Of a stretch of DNA of 64,000 nucleotides, positions 1 to 12,571 are shown piece after piece. Location of the stretch: positions 44,278,463 to 44,342,462 of the forward strand of contig NC_057766.1 in the NCBI RefSeq assembly GCF_010389155.1, written 5' to 3'. Position 1 is the stretch's first letter. Every line of letters starts with the position of its first letter. Below the pieces are notes generated by a model. That model ran no database searches. It was not told the origin of the DNA and worked only from the letters and a program-made list of their open reading frames with translations. A program made the position numbers and the translations under genes. The DNA is from Erigeron canadensis. Lineage: Eukaryota > Streptophyta > Magnoliopsida > Asterales > Asteraceae.

Positions 1-1240
1 CAAAGTCATAAGGATAATAGTAGATCAAATGAAGGAATTGGTTAACGAAAACGAAACCAGTGAGATTAAATGAGTTAAAAGCATGACAGTTTTCTTCTTT
101 CTTTATTCCCCCTTATATATGGTCTTAAGGTGTTTCCTACTATGTATGTTAGTTGAAAAAATTTACATTAAAATTCATCTATAAAAAAATTAAAAAATTA
201 AAAGTTGGTTTTAAAGTAGGGAGTATTAACATGCTAAAGCGACGCAACCGAAGTTGCTACACAAGGACCACGTACCATTTGTATCCACACTAATTTTAAT
301 ATGTTACACTCATCTTGATTAAAAGGTCCTTTTTGCAGGTAGTTTAGATATAATAAATTTAAAAAAAAATATTTAAGTTTATGTTTATATATGTCTTTAT
401 CATCATTAAATTAAAAAAGAAACACATTTTAACAAAAAGACCAGACTTTAGAAAAAAGACCAAAATAAAGTACATATAAAAGAAAAAGATCAGAATATCC
501 ATTATGTGCAGGTCTCGTGACCTCACATATAACGTTTGTTAGTGTTTTGAATCAATAGAGTAAACAGAGCAAGCATTTTTGTACCAGAAGAGTAAATGGA
601 GAAAACATTATTGGACCAAAAATTAAAAGTTAAAAACAGAAAACATATAGCAAGCTGTCATCTCCTCGATGTCATCTATATCTAATACATATACACTTTA
701 TAACTTTTCATCTTCTACAACTTCCAATACCATCATCGTAAAAACAAGCCAGTTTATATCTCATTCATTCCCTTTTATCTATTTCTTTTCTCTTCTTTTT
801 ATTCTTCGATTTTGTGGCAAGATCTGGCCAGTTTTGGGGTTTTTGAGCCGTTGACCACCATTGATCGCCGTTGACCGAGTCTTGGTCCGATCCGGCTTAC
901 TCGTCATACCAGCGATCCCTGATCTTATTATGGAAAATCGAGTTTTACAACCATGACTATAACTTGTTAGTCAAAAACACAATTATTGGGTCTATAAAGA
1001 TATATAAAAATAAAATAAAAGAGCATAATAGTAGTAGCTAGTCGTCGTCCCCAATATTTCAGGTTATGGACTTCTTCAAGTTAAAGGAAATTTAAAGAAA
1101 AAAGTTGCAAAGTTATTGATCTTTGTATTAAAATTATTTGTCAAAATTCAATTGTCAATTTTAAATTTGATTTATATTCAAATATTGAAAATTTTATATC
1201 TCAACTTTATTTTTCAAGTTATTTCTAACTTTAAAGTATC
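1..1240. other. AT-rich intergenic DNA, no gene seen
   Basis: I find no coding region with family similarity here. Open frames are short and of low complexity. A segment at about 504-622 recurs as a direct repeat at about 2743-2860. The right edge runs into the transposase relic that follows. Confidence 0.5.
504..622. repeat. Direct repeat, copy 1 (partner at 2743-2860)
   Basis: About 119 bases containing GTGCAGGTC, CACATATAACGTTTGTTAG and GGACCAAAA match 2743-2860 in the same orientation with only scattered differences. The unit resembles the edge of a dispersed repeat, but I cannot assign a family. Confidence 0.7.
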
Positions 1241-1883
1241 TGTGTCCACTTTCTTAAAGTCTTCCATAATCTTGTAAAACTGTTCAACAGATGATGTTGT
1301 AGCCAATTTCCGAATGAAGTCTTTGTATAGTTATCCCCTCCAAGAACTCTTCATGTTGTCATAAATGTGTTTTAAACAGCTGCAGGAAACACATCTTCAA
1401 GAGTAGGTATTATTCCCTGTTACATAAACACCATCATTAGAAATGAAATGTGTATTGGAATTTGGAAAGTATTAGAAAAGTTTGAAGATAAAGTTTGAAA
1501 GTACCTTTTGCCTGTTACTAATGAAGCTGAAGTTTGACCTTTCATTTAAGTCAAGATCATCTCCAAGGCAGTTAACAAACCAAGTCCATGAGATATCAGG
1601 TGCTTTAACACATTGAGTGATTTTCTACATACCCTAAGTCTTGCATCATAGAATTTAGTTCAGGTACGCTAAAAGCATCACGATCTATCATGTCCACGAA
1701 ATTTACGTTTCCATTAATGTATGACTTGCCAAGAGACTTGGTGAACAACCCACTATGATGAATTTTTATTCCAAAAAAATTAGGGCTTGAACCTGAAAAT
1801 AAAAATTTTGTTAATGCATTAGCGTTAAAATAGAAAAAAGAGTAAAAACATAAGCAAAACACCAGAAAAACAACAACTTTCAT
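1240..1883 (-). pseudogene. Mutator-like (MULE) transposase relic
   Basis: Read on the minus strand, 1883-1605 encodes a PB1-like N-terminal segment of MULE-type proteins, with IHHSGLFTKS and later NVNFVDMIDRDAFSVPEL. It is followed at about 1600-1504 by a piece reading WTWFVNCLGDDLDLNE, then NFSFISNRQK. That is the usual catalytic-region wording of MULE transposases. After an intron-like gap, 1416-1240 reads GIIPTLEDVFP and then, in another frame, IYDNMKSSWRG, a stop, and KLATTSSVEQFYKIMEDF. The order matches a MULE transposase, but the pieces are frameshifted, contain stops and lack the large middle part. The ATG at 1883 and its hydrophobic lead are probably not original. It is a dead fragment; no terminal repeats were identified around it. 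Confidence 0.75.
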
Positions 1884-2249
1884 TCTCCTTAATAACTTTA
1901 AGAAAATAAAAGAAAGAGAAAAAACCTTAACTTACCATAAACATAAATCGGTTTGAATTCATCACAATTGTTCTTTCATATTCAATTGCATAAAACGTCC
2001 ATGTGCTTATTATAATCATATAAGCAGATGAAAAGCGAAAAGACAAAATAGCCCACCCATGCATAGCACGTGATGAGATTTAACGGGGAGAGAGTGACGT
2101 CGTTAGTGAAAAGGATGTAAACCACTATTTTTGAAAACCACGGGGATGAAAAACTTTAAAAAAAACTTGAGAGAGATGTAAACCACAATTTTGTATAAAC
2201 CACGGGGAAGTTTTATGCAATTAACCCTAATATATATATATATATATAT

Positions 2250-2702
2250 TGAAAAATTATTTTGATAACTTTTTTTTTTGCGAGAACTTTTAAGAACTTT
2301 TCAAATCAAGCCCAACCGATGATTATTCTTTACATGAAAATTGTTTTTTGATTGTTTATAGAATAACTTATGCGTGATTTTGAAGTTTTTAATTGTATGG
2401 AGGCATGGATTATCATCCGTTATACAATTATGTAGAGATTTAGATTTTTGATCACATGTGCACGAATATTGCTATGATTACATGTGATCGACTTGCATAC
2501 ATGTGATCAAGAATCCAAATCTCCACATAATTGTATAACGGATGATAATCCATGCTCCACACAATTATAAACTTCAAAATTACACATAAGTTATTCGAAA
2601 AACAATCAAAAAACAATTTTCATGTAAAAAATAATCATCGGTTAATTTGAAAAGTTTTCAAAAGTTCCCGCAAAAAAAAGGTTCTCAAAATAACTTTACC
2701 AT
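2250..2702. mobile_element. Long foldback MITE, family A, copy 1
   Basis: The two halves are near-perfect inverted complements. The left half carries TTTTTGCGAGAACTTTTAAG and the right half carries its complement before GGTTCTCAAAATAACTTT. The centre contains CACATGTGCACG and CATACATGTGATCA. The same element recurs at 46466-46949, where a 10-bp target duplication is visible. Here the insertion site is an (AT)n tract, so a target duplication cannot be recognised. The long terminal repeats and the 10-bp duplication of the sister copy suggest a Mutator-like foldback MITE. No coding capacity is visible. Confidence 0.8.
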
Positions 2703-2742
2703 ATATATATATCTATATAATGCTAAATCCGTCCCTGCATCA

Positions 2743-2860
2743 TGTGCAGGTCACGTGACCTCACATATAACGTTTGTTAGTGATTTGAATCAAAAGAGTA
2801 AACGGAGCAAACATTTTTGTACCAAAAGAGTAAATGGAGAAAATATTCTTGGACCAAAAG
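2743..2860. repeat. Direct repeat, copy 2 (partner at 504-622)
   Basis: Same orientation and nearly the same sequence as 504-622. It lies just right of the foldback element. The function is unknown; it is most likely a fragment of a dispersed repeat. Confidence 0.7.
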
Positions 2861-3224
2861 CATAGTATTTACAGGTTTCATATGTAATTTCATTTGTTAC
2901 CCTGAGAGGGACCAAAATTATAATGTACTTTGATACTAATAATAAAGAACATATCGAAGAAGATGTTATTCGTATATGTGCTAACAACCATTGGAACTTA
3001 CTCATTAATTATCAGCTAGCTTAAGAATTAATACTATATTCGACACGTTATACAATTAAGTTGAGTGTGAGAATAAATTGAAGCTGTTTGGTGTAAAAAG
3101 AGTAATGGGTTAACCTAAGTCAAAAAAATTTTTTTTCTTAAATCTTTTATCAATTATGCCAGTGTTTTCAGACAATTAGGTTTCAGTTGAAAAATTATGT
3201 TATGTGTAAGTTTGAAGTTTTATA

Positions 3225-3685
3225 TATATATTTTTAAATATATATCGGTACGTACCAACCGGTATTACCCAGAATACTGGATATCGGGTGGTTCCCCGGT
3301 ACAACTCTCATGATATTTTGTCTGATATTTTCATTATTCAATATCGGCCGGTATTTTCTGGTATTACCGGAATAGTAATACCGGTATTTTGATTTATTTT
3401 TTTTTTGCATTTTTTTAAAATTATTTTTCGATACTTTAATGTCATGTTTTGTTATTTGTAAACTTTAAAACTTATACTTTGTTATGAAATACCTATTTGG
3501 TCTTATTTTTGAGTGGATTGTACTTATATTTTGACTATTTTCGTTAAATTGTAACAAGTTTTGTAAGATTTCTATAAAACTAAAAATACAAATATTAAAT
3601 TAACGTGCTGGTACGTACCGGCCTGTATACCGGTGATCTGGGTACCCGACCGGTACGACCAAAATACTGGTATTTAAAATATTGG
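3225..3685. mobile_element. Foldback repeat with GGTACGTACCGG-type ends
   Basis: The left part has CGGTACGTACCAACCGGTAT and the right part has the inverted motif GGTACGTACCGGCC, both followed by degenerate ACCGGTATT repeats. The segment is about 460 bp and non-coding. The symmetry suggests a small non-autonomous DNA element, but exact ends and target duplication were not resolved. Confidence 0.5.
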
Positions 3686-3963
3686 AATTAGGAGCTAAAA
3701 GTGTAAAAAAAAAAGAAAAACAGAAAACAAAATAAGTAAAGAAAAAAAGGGAAAATGCGAATGGATATAATTGGATGGATGGTGAGAGATATGGAGTTAG
3801 TTGCCACCAGCTAAGCATAACGAATTGGTCTTGAGACATGGACTTCACAACAACTACTACTACTACTACTCACTGTTTGTTTGTTTGTTTGCTTGTTGGT
3901 TCAATTCTCTCACTTGCTTGCAGTTGCTGATTGATCATCTATCGAATCCAAGCATTCAAGCAA

Positions 3964-3971
3964 TATATATA
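3964..3971 (+). promoter_or_regulatory. Possible TATA box of the pectinesterase gene
   Basis: TATATATA lies about 165 bases upstream of the pectinesterase start codon. That leaves room for a leader of roughly 130 bases. The window is rich in AT tracts, so this is suggestive only. Confidence 0.3.
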
Positions 3972-4134
3972 GCCCATTCTATTCTTTTCTTATTTTCTAT
4001 TCTGTATATATGTATATGTGTCACCGAGTATTATTTTTCATAATTTCTTATTCATAATAATTAAGGAGGAGTACGTATCATCAGTACTACAATAAAACTA
4101 GCAGCTTAGTGATCAAAATCATTATTATTGATCC

Positions 4135-7100
4135 ATGGAATACGGGAGGCTTGGTAAATACCAGCCGGGTAAAAACCGACCCGAAGCTCCTTTGAAACCG
4201 CCAGTGTACTACTACTCACCGAATATGAATACAAATGATGATGATCAAACTAGTAGTAATAGGAAAACAAAGTGTAGGAGGAGTGGTTTAGCAATTTTAT
4301 TATTTGCCGCCATTGTGGTGTCGGTGGGACTAGTAGTACTGGTGGTGAATCATCGTCACGATAATAATGGAGGACCCCACCGCCCCTCCTCCTCCATGAT
4401 CCATCATCCGACGGAGGCCATGTCACGTGCGTGCAGCAAGACTCGTTACCGAAACCTATGTCTCAACTCCTTGCTTAAATTCCCCGGATCCCTCGACGCC
4501 GCCTCCGACAAAGACATGGTCCACATTTCGGTGAACATGACCCTGCAGCGCGTGGGCAAGGCGCTCTACGCCTCCGCCGGGTTGAACAATGTTCAGATGA
4601 ATACACGTGTCCGCTCCGCATTCGACGACTGTCTTGAGCTCTTGGAGGATTCCGTTGACCAGCTTACCCGCTCCCTCCTTTCTGTCGGTGGGATGCGGGT
4701 CGGGTCCAACCAAGATGTGATCACTTGGCTGAGTGCGGCGTTGACAAATCAGGACACGTGTACGGAGGGGCTGTCAGACGTGGAAAACGGGTACGTAAAA
4801 ACACAAATGGAAGCCAAGCTCAAGGACTTGTCGCGGTTGGTGAGCAACTGCTTGGCGATATACGCGGCCGCCGCCAGCGACGATTTTAGTGGGGTCCCCA
4901 TACAGCACCGGCGGCTAATGTCGGCGTTTCCAGAGTGGTTGGGCGGCGGCAGCAGGAGGTTGCTGCAGGCGCCGGTGGAGACAATGCACGTGGACATAGT
5001 GGTTTCAAAGGACGGGAATGGCACGTGTACCACCATCGCCGAGGCCATCAAGAAGGCCCCCGAATATAGTAGTCGCCGGATCGTCATCTACGTAAGGGCA
5101 GGAAGGTAATTAACTACACCTTTTTAGTTACTGACTTACTGTTTAATTTTATTTTATCAATCTCTAATCTCCATCTCTATCATAAATATATAGCAAAATT
5201 GTTTTATTTTAAATAAAAATCCTAATCTGATAAGCCCACACGTTTCCTTAATAATTAATTATGATTTTACTTTTTTGTTTTAAATTTTTAGTTCAAATTT
5301 GGTTTAATTATATTACCTATTTTCCAAATTACTTTTTCACAAACGCGTCAATTTTTCTATTTCTTTCAAATATTTTATTTTTTCTTATTAAAAATATTAC
5401 ATACATTGCATACACTTTACTAATTTCTATTTCGTCATATGTACTACTCGTACTATTTTCAATGTATGAAAAAAGTATTCTAGCTACCTAGTTAGCTTTT
5501 AGATAGATGACAAGACTAAATTTTTTTTTTATATTTATCATTTGTATAAGGAGCACACAAACACAAAAAATGAATTTCAATAGTTACAAAAATATTAAAC
5601 CATGTATTCTTATTTAACTCACTGACATTTACTTTTGAAATCATAGAAGAGTAGTGTCATCTAATTATGTATTATATTTTGATTGAGGAGATAAGCATGC
5701 ATGTATAGCCCTTTGAGATATGTATGTTAAAGAATGTACGTTTTTCATTAATAGGCTACAATATTGATCTGTAAACTTCTTTCTATTTGGTGGGTGTTTT
5801 AGAAAAAAAAAGTGGTTTCAATCAGTAATTAATTCGTAATTCTAACTTTTTAATGAAGTCATATACTAAATCAAAAAAATGGGCACGGAATTAAATGAAA
5901 AAGGTACAACTTAGAAGTTGTGTTGTGTGATTGAAGCAAAGATACGACCATTTAGGTTGGAAGTTAAAGACCCGACTAATGATGGCTTCTTAATGTTCTT
6001 TGCAATTATTATATACAAAGGTAGATAATAATAACATCCCATTGTTTAATGAACTTTATCATATATATGCATCTTTGTTGTGTCACTTATATAGAATAAT
6101 AAATTAATTAAAATAGTTATGTGAGTATTAATTTTCGTACACAAAAAGAAGATTTTGGATTTTAAGTAGTATTATTTTTGTCCCAATTTTATTGTTCGTT
6201 TTGATTTTTTGAAGTTTTTTCTTTTTGACTTCAATTTTATTATTTAATTATATGTATTATGTAATATTTGATGAAATCTAAACCAATGAAATATATATGG
6301 GAAATGATTAATCCTCTTAAGTAAATAGCCTAAAAATTCTTCTAATCACTAGATAATGTCATATGGAAAAATCAAGGAGGGAAGTATAGAAAGATAATGA
6401 GTGGATTACACATGTCAAATGTTTATGGTATTACGAGAATTTTTAGGCTATTTTTCTACGAGGATTGATATTTTTCATGAAATATATATCTGTATAAAAA
6501 CCCAATTTTTATATATATTTTTTATCAACCATTACATAACACAAATAAAAATATTTATAGTTATACTTTGATTAATTTTTATCATGAATTTCAAGATCGA
6601 AATTCGACATTCAAATGAGAGCGGGGGATTATTAAATTATGCGATGAGAGTTTTTAAATAAAGCCACGCACTTAAATTTTCCCTAGCTTGGTTGTTAATA
6701 TACTTTCTTTGACTTTTCACGTGAGAGAGAGAGAGAAAAAAAAAATTAACCACACATATCATTATATGACAAAAGCATGGAGAAATAAGAAATTAAGAAT
6801 AGACGCCTTTAGTTTGGTTGTTATGATTTTGACACTGGAATTAACGGGTCGGATGTCACATGTCAATAAATCATGTAGTATAATAGTAATTCTTACACAA
6901 ATTAAGAGTTTTATATTAAAAAATTAAAAAAATAAAAATAAAAATTGAAGGTGGGAATGAATTAAGGAATTAAATAATTAATTATAAGTGTATCGATCGG
7001 CAATGTGCGTGTGTGTTATACGAGTATTAAGAAGAAGATGATGATTATATGTATATTTAGGTACGAAGAGGCAAATTTGAAGGTGGGAAGAAAGAAGACA

Positions 7101-10100
7101 AATTTGATGTTTGTAGGGGATGGAAAAGGGAAAACGGTCATCACAGGAGGAGTCAGTGTAGTTGCTAACAATGTCACTACTTTCCACACTGCTTCTTTCG
7201 GTAATTCAACATTCTTTCTATTTCTAATTACACTTATTATATATTCTTTTTCTTTTTCTGCTTTCTGATTGGTACTAGTTTGACTAAATTAAAAATTACC
7301 CCTTGATCGTCTTTTTGGGCGGCCGGGTAGAAAGTAGGCAGCAGCTAGCTAAAAGAAGAATATCAGACAAGCATATTAATTATTCCCATGACTTTTGGGC
7401 ATTTGTACAAAGGAAGGGAACTAACTCTATCCACCCACTTCATTTTGCACCCGTTTAACTTTCCAATTCTTTTCGGTTCAATTTTTTTATTTTTTGTTTT
7501 TACTTTTATATATGTTATATAACACCTACTTCATATAGGTCATATGAATAAATGTACTTTTTATTAATATATATTTTTGTAATTAAAAACAAAGTTATTT
7601 ACGCCTAAAAATAAATATAAAACTTAGAAAACCATATTGTAATATTGTTAATATATATATATATATATATATTATATATTTCAAAAACAAACTAACTATA
7701 CTGCTGGATGGAAATTGAAGACAATGCCATTAATAGAGTCACATTATTGTTATTATTTATTATTATTGGTGGGGGTCATGGGTGGTATTAGTATATGTAG
7801 TATCCTATGCAATGACACAATATGTACGTAATAATAAAGAAAAGAAAAAAAAACTATTCCATTATCATTTTTCATAAGTTTTGGGCCCATCTATATTACT
7901 GTATACAAACTTCGATGTTATTATATATTTGAAAAAGATTATAATTTCTTTTAGCTAATGATCGATCCTTCTAATTGTTTAACCTAAAAATCTTCTTAAT
8001 TAATAAGATCGTGACATGTGAAAAATCAGGAGGTGAGATTAGAAAAGAAAATTAGTGGATTACATGTGTTAACAAGTGGATATATTAGAAGAACTTTTAG
8101 GAGGATTTATCATTTTTCTTTTTTTTTTATTGAAGATCTTCACTTATTTCTTTTAACATTTTACATTACATTAATGAAATACTTCACTTTTAAAATACTT
8201 ATAATACCCCTTTAACGTTAACCACTTTACGTAAATTACTTTTACTTAAAGTACTCGGCGCAACCACAATACCACCATCTTATCACATTTAACCCCTCAC
8301 ATTTTAATATTCTAATCTATAAAAAAACAGAAGATCAATCATTTATTCATTATACAATAAATAAATATTAAAAAAATTAGTGTAACGAGTTCCATATTTA
8401 AAGATAGATCCATAATAATCACCCATTTACATTTTCTTTTTATTATATATGTATACTAGTTAATAACCCCGGGTTCAACCCGAACATTTTAATTAAAACT
8501 TTCAAACAAAAAAAATATATAAAACATGTATGTAATTTTTGTTATTGAAATATTATAACTTGATATGAACATAGTGAATCGACCAATACAATGATATATA
8601 AAATGATAATACCTATTTCGTTAATAAGAAATAAAAGGCATTTCATTACATTATATATATATATTTGCAAATAAAAGATTAGGAATTTTAAATAAACATT
8701 AAATGGGGTTCTTTTAAATATGACATCATAAATAAAAAAAAAAGACCTTTTTAAACAATATGTGATTTTGACACGTAATAATCTTTCTAAAAATACTTTT
8801 AAAAAGCAATCATTCTTTATTATATATATATAAAGATTACATTTGTCAATAAAAGCCGCCCCTGCAGTAACACACTTAATTTTTGGGAAACGATATTGCT
8901 ACAACAAAAATTAGACATCTACAACAATACCTGTATCATTCAGTTGTATTCTATACATTATAATTTGTATGTTTATTGTATATGGCTAAATTCTATTGTA
9001 TAAATATTATTTCCCTTAATTTTTACATATAATGGAGCATATATATGTCCAAAACACTCTTGACTTACTATCAAAAGGAACATTCTTTGCATGCATGCAT
9101 ATGGAAAAAGAATAATTAAATCCATATATGTTTATCATCATCGATCCCATAATCAAGCTACTAATCATTTTTGTTATTAATTTCTAGTACGTCTATATAG
9201 GATATCATTAGTTAATATCGTGACTAATCATTAGTTGTTGCATGTACGTGCAGTGATTAGATTCGATCTCTTTAATTAGGGAATCATATATATATTTGCC
9301 GGCCATATAAACATGCATTAATTTAATTTGTCGCTCCGCCATTCAGTTAATTAATTGTGATGCTATTAATTATTAATATTGTTTATAGTAATTGATTAAT
9401 AATGGATGGATGGATGCAGCGGCGACGGGTGCGGGGTTCATTGCAAGGGACATGACGTTTGAAAACTACGCGGGGCCGGCCAAGCACCAAGCAGTGGCGT
9501 TACGAGTGGGAGCTGACCATGCCGTGGTCTACCGCTGCAACATCATCGGATACCAAGACACCTTATACGTCCACTCCCAACGCCAGTTCTTCCGCGAGTG
9601 TGACATTTACGGCACCGTGGACTTCATATTTGGCAACGCCGCCGTGGTCTTCCAAAACTGCAGCATCTACGCCCGCAAGCCGCTGCCCTTCCAGAAGGTC
9701 ACCATCACGGCCCAGAACCGGAAAGACCCGAATCAGAACACCGGGATCTCAATACATGCCTGCCGGCTCTTGGCACAGCCGGATCTGGAGGCTTCCAAGG
9801 GCAGCTATCCGACGTATCTTGGGAGGCCTTGGAAGCTCTACTCTCGGACCGTCTACATGCTCTCTTACATGGGTGACCACATCCACCCTCGGGGCTGGCT
9901 TGAATGGAATGACACGTTTGCCCTCAACACCTTGTACTACGGCGAGTATATGAACTACGGGCCCGGTGGTGCCATCGGCCAACGAGTGGGTTGGCCAGGC
10001 TATCGGATCATCACCACAACGGTAGAGGCCACCCGGTACACGGTGGGTCAGTTCATATATGGATCCTCATGGTTACCTTCCACTGGAGTCGCTTACATAG

Positions 10101-10117
10101 CTGGTTTAACTTTATAA
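4135..10117 (+). CDS. Type-I pectinesterase with N-terminal inhibitor (PMEI) domain
   Basis: Three exons, 4135-5105, 7061-7200 and 9420-10117, joined at GT-AG sites, encode 602 residues. The enzyme demethylesterifies cell-wall homogalacturonan. A cytosolic leader beginning MEYGRLG is followed by a membrane segment at about 51-72, a PMEI domain at about 90-250, a processing motif RRLLQ at 274-278 (a second basic site RRLM at 259) and the pectinesterase domain from about 290. The catalytic set is complete at the expected spacing: Gln394 in QAVALR, Gln416 and Asp417 in GYQDTLY, Asp438 in VDFIFGN, and Arg506 and Trp508 in LGRPW. The leader resembles the PME34/PME61 group, so it is probably a secreted pro-enzyme cleaved by a subtilase in the Golgi. 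Introns of 1,955 and 2,219 bp hold small transposons. The ATG at 4135 gives the full leader, and no better start is visible. The gene looks intact. Confidence 0.95.
6304..6477. mobile_element. Small MITE in pectinesterase intron 1
   Basis: Inverted ends read TAGCCTAAAAATTCT on the left and AGAATTTTTAGGCTA on the right, with AATCCTC and GAGGATT further out. The core has GGATTACACATGTCA. Related copies lie at 7950-8122 and, incompletely, at 58190-58305. The transposase source is unknown. Confidence 0.65.
7950..8122. mobile_element. Small MITE in pectinesterase intron 2 (same family as 6304-6477)
   Basis: It shares the order CCTTCTAAT, AACCTAAAAATCTTCT, GTGACATGTGAAAAATCAGG, GTGGATTACATGTG and AGAACTTTTAGGAGGA with the copy in intron 1, and its ends are inverted repeats. 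It is non-coding. Confidence 0.6.
8456..8836 (-). mobile_element. Short non-autonomous Helitron in pectinesterase intron 2
   Basis: On the minus strand it begins TCTTTATATATATATAATAA and ends with a hairpin of the form CGGGTT-GA-ACCCG followed by GTTATTAACTAG. The 5' TC, the 3' hairpin shortly before the end, CTAG at the terminus and an A/T insertion point are the Helitron hallmarks. At 381 bp it has no coding capacity. Confidence 0.65.
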
Positions 10118-12563
10118 TAATAATATATTATCAAATCGTCCTAGATCACATTTTTTTCCCCCCATTTATTCCTCCTTTATATATATAAATGCATGGTAAA
10201 ATAAACAAGCATATATATGTGGCTGAATTTATTATATATTAACGTTGCAAAACAGGTACGTACGTACCACAGATTTATTATATATATATACACTCATGGT
10301 GTGCTGATTTTTAATTTACTCGATCGTATATTATTATGATCGGTCCGGGTCAAAATATAGTTGCTACCTAGCTAGGTTTGTCAAAGATCATGTTCCTTTG
10401 GACCCCCGCCGGCCGACCATGTGTTCTTCTATATATATTCAAAGGTCTTTCGTTCATAGATTGACAGTGGATAAAATATTGCTATGTGTCATCTCTATGA
10501 TGAACTTTTTTCATTTACTATTTATATAGGTAGATAATATATAATATAGTATAGCATATACATTTCTAGTAGCACGTGTAACTTAAGTGTTACTAGAAGC
10601 ATATTTAATTTTATTTTTGAACGGAAAAGATTTTATTACTCGTAGTAGATTAGCCACATACAGTACGATTAACTAATTAGTGAGTATATAACAGGCTGAG
10701 GTAGCCTAATGCCAAGTTACAGGATGTTTTTAATCTAAATTTGTACCAAAGATAGCTAGCTAGCTTGTAGCTTTTAAGTTTTTGTGTAAGGCACACTTCA
10801 CTGTCAGTACCAAAGATAGCTTTTAATTTGTTGTTGAAAGGTGGAAGGATGTTTTTAATCTAAATTCCGTATCTCGAAACCGATCCCTAAGACTAAGAGG
10901 AGTGGGAAGAAGGGAGGAAGAGGCGACTTGTGCCATTTGACATGTGGGGTAAAAAGAGTTGTCACTTAAAAAAGGTGGAAATGAGTGGATTTTTAAGGGG
11001 TGGGCGACTTGTGACATGTGTCACTTCTAATGATTGAATTTTTTAAAAAATTTGTTTTATATTTATATATTTAAAACATAAAATATATTATGGAAAATTT
11101 TTATATATTCATTTTAATAACTTAAGGGTGTGTAATGAAAAATTACAAAATACAAGTGTTTGAGACAAAAGGTTTAAAGGTTAAAGTCATAGATACTTGA
11201 GGGTATAAAATATAAAAATTACAAAATAATAAAAGTAACAACATAAAAAGACAAAAGTGCAAATGGGGGTCTTCTTCTTCCTTCAAACCACCACCGGCAA
11301 CACATCTGAATTTTTTTTTTCTCTATAGCACACACACACCTATAAACACCCCCCACCCATCCCCACACACATACAATAAAATTAATAAAAGAAAAAGAGA
11401 AGAAAAAAGATCCACAAGTTCATCGGTATTCGCGTGGGTCAAAGCCCCTTTGGGCGAGCTATAGAGGTCGGGCGAGAGAAAAGTCGGCCAAGCAGGGTGG
11501 TGTGGGGGCGACTTTGGGTGAGAAGGGGTGAGAGTCGGCGAAAGTCACCCCACTCCGCTCAGTCTAATTTTAAGTATGATCCTGTTTGGTAAGTTGCACC
11601 AGGTCGATCTAGATATATTTCCATATATACTAGAAGCATAATTTAGCGACCTAATAATTACCAAGCTTGAGTACTTTGCAAATTGAATGACACTTATGTC
11701 AATATTGCGAAAGAAAAAAGAAAAAATGCTAAATACAGCCCTTAACATGTATAAAAAAACTTGTACCTTCCATATTAAAAGTCCGTCCCCTAATTTTCAT
11801 GGTAAATGTACAAACAATTTATGCACCTTAAACACATCCCTAAAGGCTGTATTTAGCAAACCAAAAAAAAAAAAAAAACAAAAGCAACATACAATTTTGT
11901 TCCCCCTTTTTCTTTCAAGTCAATAAATAAAGTAATAAACAAACTTTCCAAAAAAAAAAATATGTTTTACTAATATTTTTGTATGGCCTAATCGAGTCAA
12001 TTTCAAATTTAAAACTATAATACATATTATTATGAATTATAAGTATATGATAACGTACTTACGTGTAAAACTTATACTTGGTTTCTAGATTTGTAAAATA
12101 GTTTAACATTAGATTTTAGGCCTGGCTTATGGAGTTATCAATATTTGATGTTAATTTATTATAGTTTAAAATTTAATATACTATTTTGAGTAATCAAAAA
12201 ATGATCTATATATCAAAATTTTGAGTTTTATATTGAATTTTTTTAAAAAAATATTTTCATCGTAGTTGTTTATTGTGACATGTTTAACGATCTTGATTAT
12301 TACAAAATATAATATGTTCATCAAAGTTGTAAACTATGACATACTTAGCGATATTTGACCCTTAAGAAAATCATAATAGGTCACTATAATTTTATTTGCT
12401 TTATTGTTACTAAACACTTTAATAAAAAATAATAATATAGTTATTAATATATTTACATTAAATTTCATCTATTTTGAATTAATTAATTTTATACTTACAT
12501 AATAAAACGTATTATCGGATATATATTAATTATTATTTTATTGGTTATATATTAATTATTTTT
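10118..12563. other. Gene-free intergenic DNA with minor repeats
   Basis: I see no gene. A short motif, GGATGTTTTTAATCTAAATT, occurs twice (near 10722 and 10848). A GC-rich patch at about 11420-11560, containing GTCGGGCGAG and GTCGGCGAAAGTC, looks like transposon-edge sequence but was not resolved. A MITE-like inverted pair lies at about 11722-11862. The rest is AT-rich. Confidence 0.5.
11722..11862. mobile_element. Short MITE-like element
   Basis: Inverted ends read TGCTAAATACAGCCCTTAA on the left and AAAGGCTGTATTTAGCA on the right, separated by about 105 bp that includes TAAAAGTCCGTCCCCTAATTT. A diverged relative may lie at about 14187-14335. It is non-coding; the superfamily is unknown. 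Confidence 0.55.
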
Positions 12564-12571
12564 CTAGTGGA

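Noticed and set aside
4456..5087. Minus-strand open frames opposite pectinesterase exon 1
   Set aside because: They overlap a certain coding exon on the other strand, have no family similarity, and arise from its GC-rich codon use.
9459..9982. Additional open frames in other phases across pectinesterase exon 3
   Set aside because: They lie within the catalytic exon, whose own frame has all active-site residues.
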